Of a stretch of DNA of 64,000 nt, positions 61,986 through 64,000 are shown in pieces. A program made the position numbers and the translations under genes. The notes under the pieces are model-generated. The model was not told the DNA's origin, ran no database searches, and worked only from the letters and a program-made list of their open reading frames with translations. Origin of the DNA: Bauldia sp963759235 (lineage in GTDB: Bacteria > Pseudomonadota > Alphaproteobacteria > Rhizobiales > Kaistiaceae). The stretch spans positions 186,001 to 250,000 of the forward strand of contig CAVWYO010000006.1 of the NCBI GenBank assembly GCA_963759235.1. The letters are read 5' to 3'. Every line of letters starts with the position of its first letter. Position 1 is the stretch's first letter.

Positions 61986-63008
61986 TCAGGTGGTGATGGC
62001 GACGCGGCGGCTGGTTTCGGCGCTGTCGATCGCGCCAAACACCATCGCCAGGCTCTTGATGTTGTCGGTGCCCCGCGTCTCCGGCTCGGGGCCGCCGTCG
62101 ATCGCGGCGACAAAATCCTGGATGACGCCGAGATGGCCGCCGATCCGGTCGCGTGGGTCGAGCGGCGGCACGCTCACCGGCTCGACGATGTCGAACAGAC
62201 CCTCGCGCGCGGCAGTCTTCACTTCGGCGCGCAGGTCTTCGAAACCGTCCCAGGTGAGCGAGCCGCGCTCGCCGACGATGCGCCAGGCGCTCTCCCAGCT
62301 TGTCCGCAGCCCGTCGGCGCACCAGCTGCCGCGATAGGTGAAGATGACGCCGCGGCCCATTTCGAAAACCGCCATCGCCGACGATCCCTGCCGGTACCAC
62401 GAGTTGGCCGGTTCCCATTCCAGGCAGTAGACCTTCTCCGGCTCGCCGTTCACCAGGTAGCGCGCGGAATCGAAGGTGTGGATCGCCATGTCGAGGAGGA
62501 GGACGTGGTCCATCTCCTCGCGGAAGCCGCCGAAATGCGGCGCGATGAAGAAGTCGCAATGGATGCTGGTCGGCGCGCCGATCGTCCCCGAATCGACGAA
62601 GCGCCGGATCCGGCGGGCATTGGCGAGATAGCGGCGGTTCTGGATGACGGCGTGGAGACGGCCGGCCGCGCGCGCGGCATCCACGATGGCACGCGCGTTC
62701 TCCGGCGTGTCGGCAAGCGGCTTTTCGGTGAGGAGGTGACAGTCGTGCTTGAACGCCGTCAGCGCCACCTCGCGTCGCGCCGGCGGCACCACCACGTCGA
62801 AGACCACGTCCGGTTTCGTTGCTTCGAGGATCGCATCGAGGTCGGCGCCGATGGCGATTCCGTCGAGGCAGAACTCCTGGGCGCGCCGACGAGCGCGGTC
62901 CACGTCGATGTCGACGAGACCGGTGATGGCGACACCATTCGCCTGACGGGCGGCCTCGAGCCAGGCCTTGCTCATGGCTCCACAGCCGACCAGGACGGCC
63001 TCAACCAC
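61986..63008 (-). CDS. Gfo/Idh/MocA family oxidoreductase
   Basis: This 340 aa enzyme has the N-terminal Rossmann nucleotide site VEAVLVGCGAMSKAWLEAA and the TEKPLADTPENARAIVDAA segment, whose EKP motif is the family's cofactor/substrate Lys. The C-terminal substrate domain has a His pair and Asp in DHVLLLDMAIHTFDSARYLV. It is first in the minus-strand sugar operon, 194 bp from the divergent LacI gene. Substrates of the family include inositols, glucoses and related polyols; which one is used here is unknown. Confidence 0.9.
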   Translation of the reverse strand: MVEAVLVGCGAMSKAWLEAARQANGVAITGLVDIDVDRARRRAQEFCLDGIAIGADLDAILEATKPDVVFDVVVPPARREVALTAFKHDCHLLTEKPLADTPENARAIVDAARAAGRLHAVIQNRRYLANARRIRRFVDSGTIGAPTSIHCDFFIAPHFGGFREEMDHVLLLDMAIHTFDSARYLVNGEPEKVYCLEWEPANSWYRQGSSAMAVFEMGRGVIFTYRGSWCADGLRTSWESAWRIVGERGSLTWDGFEDLRAEVKTAAREGLFDIVEPVSVPPLDPRDRIGGHLGVIQDFVAAIDGGPEPETRGTDNIKSLAMVFGAIDSAETSRRVAITT

Positions 63009-63072
63009 CCAGGCTTCCTCCTGCCCGTTTGTGTTGACCGCCGGCGCCTTGCGGGCATGGGCGCCGGTTTTC

Positions 63073-63086
63073 CGTAAACGTTTACG
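63073..63086. promoter_or_regulatory. Perfect LacI-type operator palindrome
   Basis: CGTAAACGTTTACG is a perfect 14-base palindrome located 65 bases upstream of the Gfo/Idh start and 117 bases upstream of the LacI GTG start, between divergent genes. Its core is identical to the half-sites at 19793 and 19814. Confidence 0.7.
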
Positions 63087-63202
63087 ACGATGGGCGCATC
63101 AGCGTAGCTTGTCAATCCCCGCGGACCAGTCGGCGCGGTGGTCGCTTGGACGGCGGCCTCTGCTTATGCTAGCCCGCTTAGCGAAGGGAGACCCCGCCCA
63201 CA

Positions 63203-64000
63203 GTGTCGAGCATCCGCGATCTCGCCCGCCATCTGAACATCTCGATCGGCACGGTGTCGCGCGCCCTCAACGGCCGCGCCGACGTCAACGCCGAGACGCG
63301 GGCGCGGGTGCTCGCCGCCGCGACCAAGCTCAACTATGCGCCGAACCAGTCGGGGCGGAGCCTGCGCCGCGGTGCCACCCATGCCGTCGCCTTCATGCTC
63401 CAGCCCCATCCGGGCGACCAGCAATACGGCGAGCCGTTCTTCATCCCGTTCCTCACCGGCCTGCAGGCGGTGCTCGCCGAGCGGGGTCTCGACCTGATGG
63501 TCGTCATGGGCGCGCCGGGCGACTACCAGCAGGAGCGGCTTCGCCGTGTCGTCGAGGCGCGCTGGGCCGACGCCGTGGTGCTCGCCTGGACGCGGCGCAA
63601 GGACGAGCGCATCGATTATCTGTCCGAGGTCGGCTTTCCCTTTGCCACCCTCGGCCGCAGCCAGTCGGGGGGCAAGAGCTATCCGAGCCTCGACCTCGAC
63701 TTCGAAAGAGCCGGGGAAGAAGCGGTGGACCGGCTGGTCGGGCACGGCCATCGGCGCATCGCCGCCGTTCGCCCGCGGCTCGACCTCAATTTCGGCTCCC
63801 TGTTCCTCGCCGGCTACCGCAAGGCGTTGCGCCGGCATGGCATCGCCCCGGATGCCGAACTGGTCGCCGCCGGCGACATCAACGAGGCTGGCGGCTATGC
63901 CGTCACCCCCGGCGTGATGGCGGGGCAGGATCCTCCGACGGCGATCATCTACAACAACGACGCCATGGCGCTCGGCGGCTGCAAGGCGCTGGCCGAGATG
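63203..64000 (+). CDS. LacI family transcriptional regulator (copy 2, partial)
   Basis: The GTG at 63203 opens a frame of 266 codons that reaches the right edge of the window, so the C-terminus is missing. The DNA-binding head (IRDLARHLNISIGTVSRALN then GRADVNAETRARVLAAATKL) and hinge (YAPNQSGRSLRRG) are nearly the same as those of the LacI protein at 19907, followed by a divergent sensor domain. It is divergent from the sugar operon with a perfect operator palindrome between. Repression of the operon, relieved by its sugar, is the natural inference. Confidence 0.93.
   Translation, partial: MSSIRDLARHLNISIGTVSRALNGRADVNAETRARVLAAATKLNYAPNQSGRSLRRGATHAVAFMLQPHPGDQQYGEPFFIPFLTGLQAVLAERGLDLMVVMGAPGDYQQERLRRVVEARWADAVVLAWTRRKDERIDYLSEVGFPFATLGRSQSGGKSYPSLDLDFERAGEEAVDRLVGHGHRRIAAVRPRLDLNFGSLFLAGYRKALRRHGIAPDAELVAAGDINEAGGYAVTPGVMAGQDPPTAIIYNNDAMALGGCKALAEM

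Overview
The window is GC-rich chromosomal DNA from an alphaproteobacterium, most likely order Hyphomicrobiales (Rhizobiales). This rests on an Irr-type Fur regulator divergent from fabA-fabB-fabI, an OlsB-type ornithine lipid acyltransferase, the hslVU / hisB-DUF2628-hisH-hisA-hisF-hisE-coaA / grpE neighbourhood, and dispersed palindromic repeats of the kind common in this order. The species was not identified. No rRNA, tRNA or CRISPR array was seen.

Layout. 1-9.7 kb: hslU (cut by the window edge) and hslV, an aldo/keto reductase, then a histidine operon interrupted by an AT-rich, antisense DUF3800 gene between hisA and hisF, followed by coaA and grpE. 9.8-13.3 kb: the unsaturated fatty acid block fabI, fabB and fabA, divergent from irr. 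13.4-21.9 kb: envelope and housekeeping genes (SH3 protein, MoeB/ThiF enzyme, DUF1194 protein, diheme cytochrome c, class A PBP), then a LacI regulator with AAACGTTTAC half-sites and an alpha/beta hydrolase. 22.1-23.8 kb: a scar with an Omp25/31-like gene stump, a SnoaL-like gene and an IS1380-type transposase remnant. 23.9-28.1 kb: an RND efflux pair. 28.3-31.4 kb: polA, which carries an in-frame palindromic repeat and has lost the proofreading metal ligands. 31.4-32.9 kb: a gene-free stretch packed with palindromic repeats and ending in a strongly structured RNA resembling HEARO/omega RNA, with no iscB gene in the window. 32.9-45.9 kb: a GH3 hexosaminidase, exported proteins, two GNAT-fold enzymes including OlsB, a hybrid histidine kinase, a VanX-like dipeptidase, an RTX-tailed sugar dehydrogenase, ComM, an SDR and cytochrome b561. 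46-53.4 kb: D-lyxose isomerase-like cupin, lapA, ihfB, sppA, a LppC-like lipoprotein, rsmI, yraN and gshB. 53.4-58 kb: a VapBC45-like toxin-antitoxin pair, a LysR/SnoaL divergent pair, an MFS transporter and a DUF3775 protein. 58.1-64 kb: a sugar catabolism/ABC import operon (Gfo/Idh oxidoreductase, TIM-barrel isomerase, binding protein, ATPase, permease) divergent from a second LacI regulator.

How the genes work together. hisB, H, A, F and E supply middle steps of histidine synthesis. fabA, B and I form the unsaturated fatty acid branch. The five-gene sugar operon is probably controlled by the adjacent LacI protein through a perfect CGTAAACGTTTACG palindrome. The LacI protein at 19.9 kb has a nearly identical DNA-binding head and the same half-site upstream, so the two regulators may share operators.

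The most unusual content is at 29-33 kb: a mobile palindrome translated inside PolA, a proofreading-deficient PolA, and a candidate stand-alone omega-type RNA beside a repeat cluster. Coordinates and pairings were read by eye. Family names come from motif recognition, not from searches.
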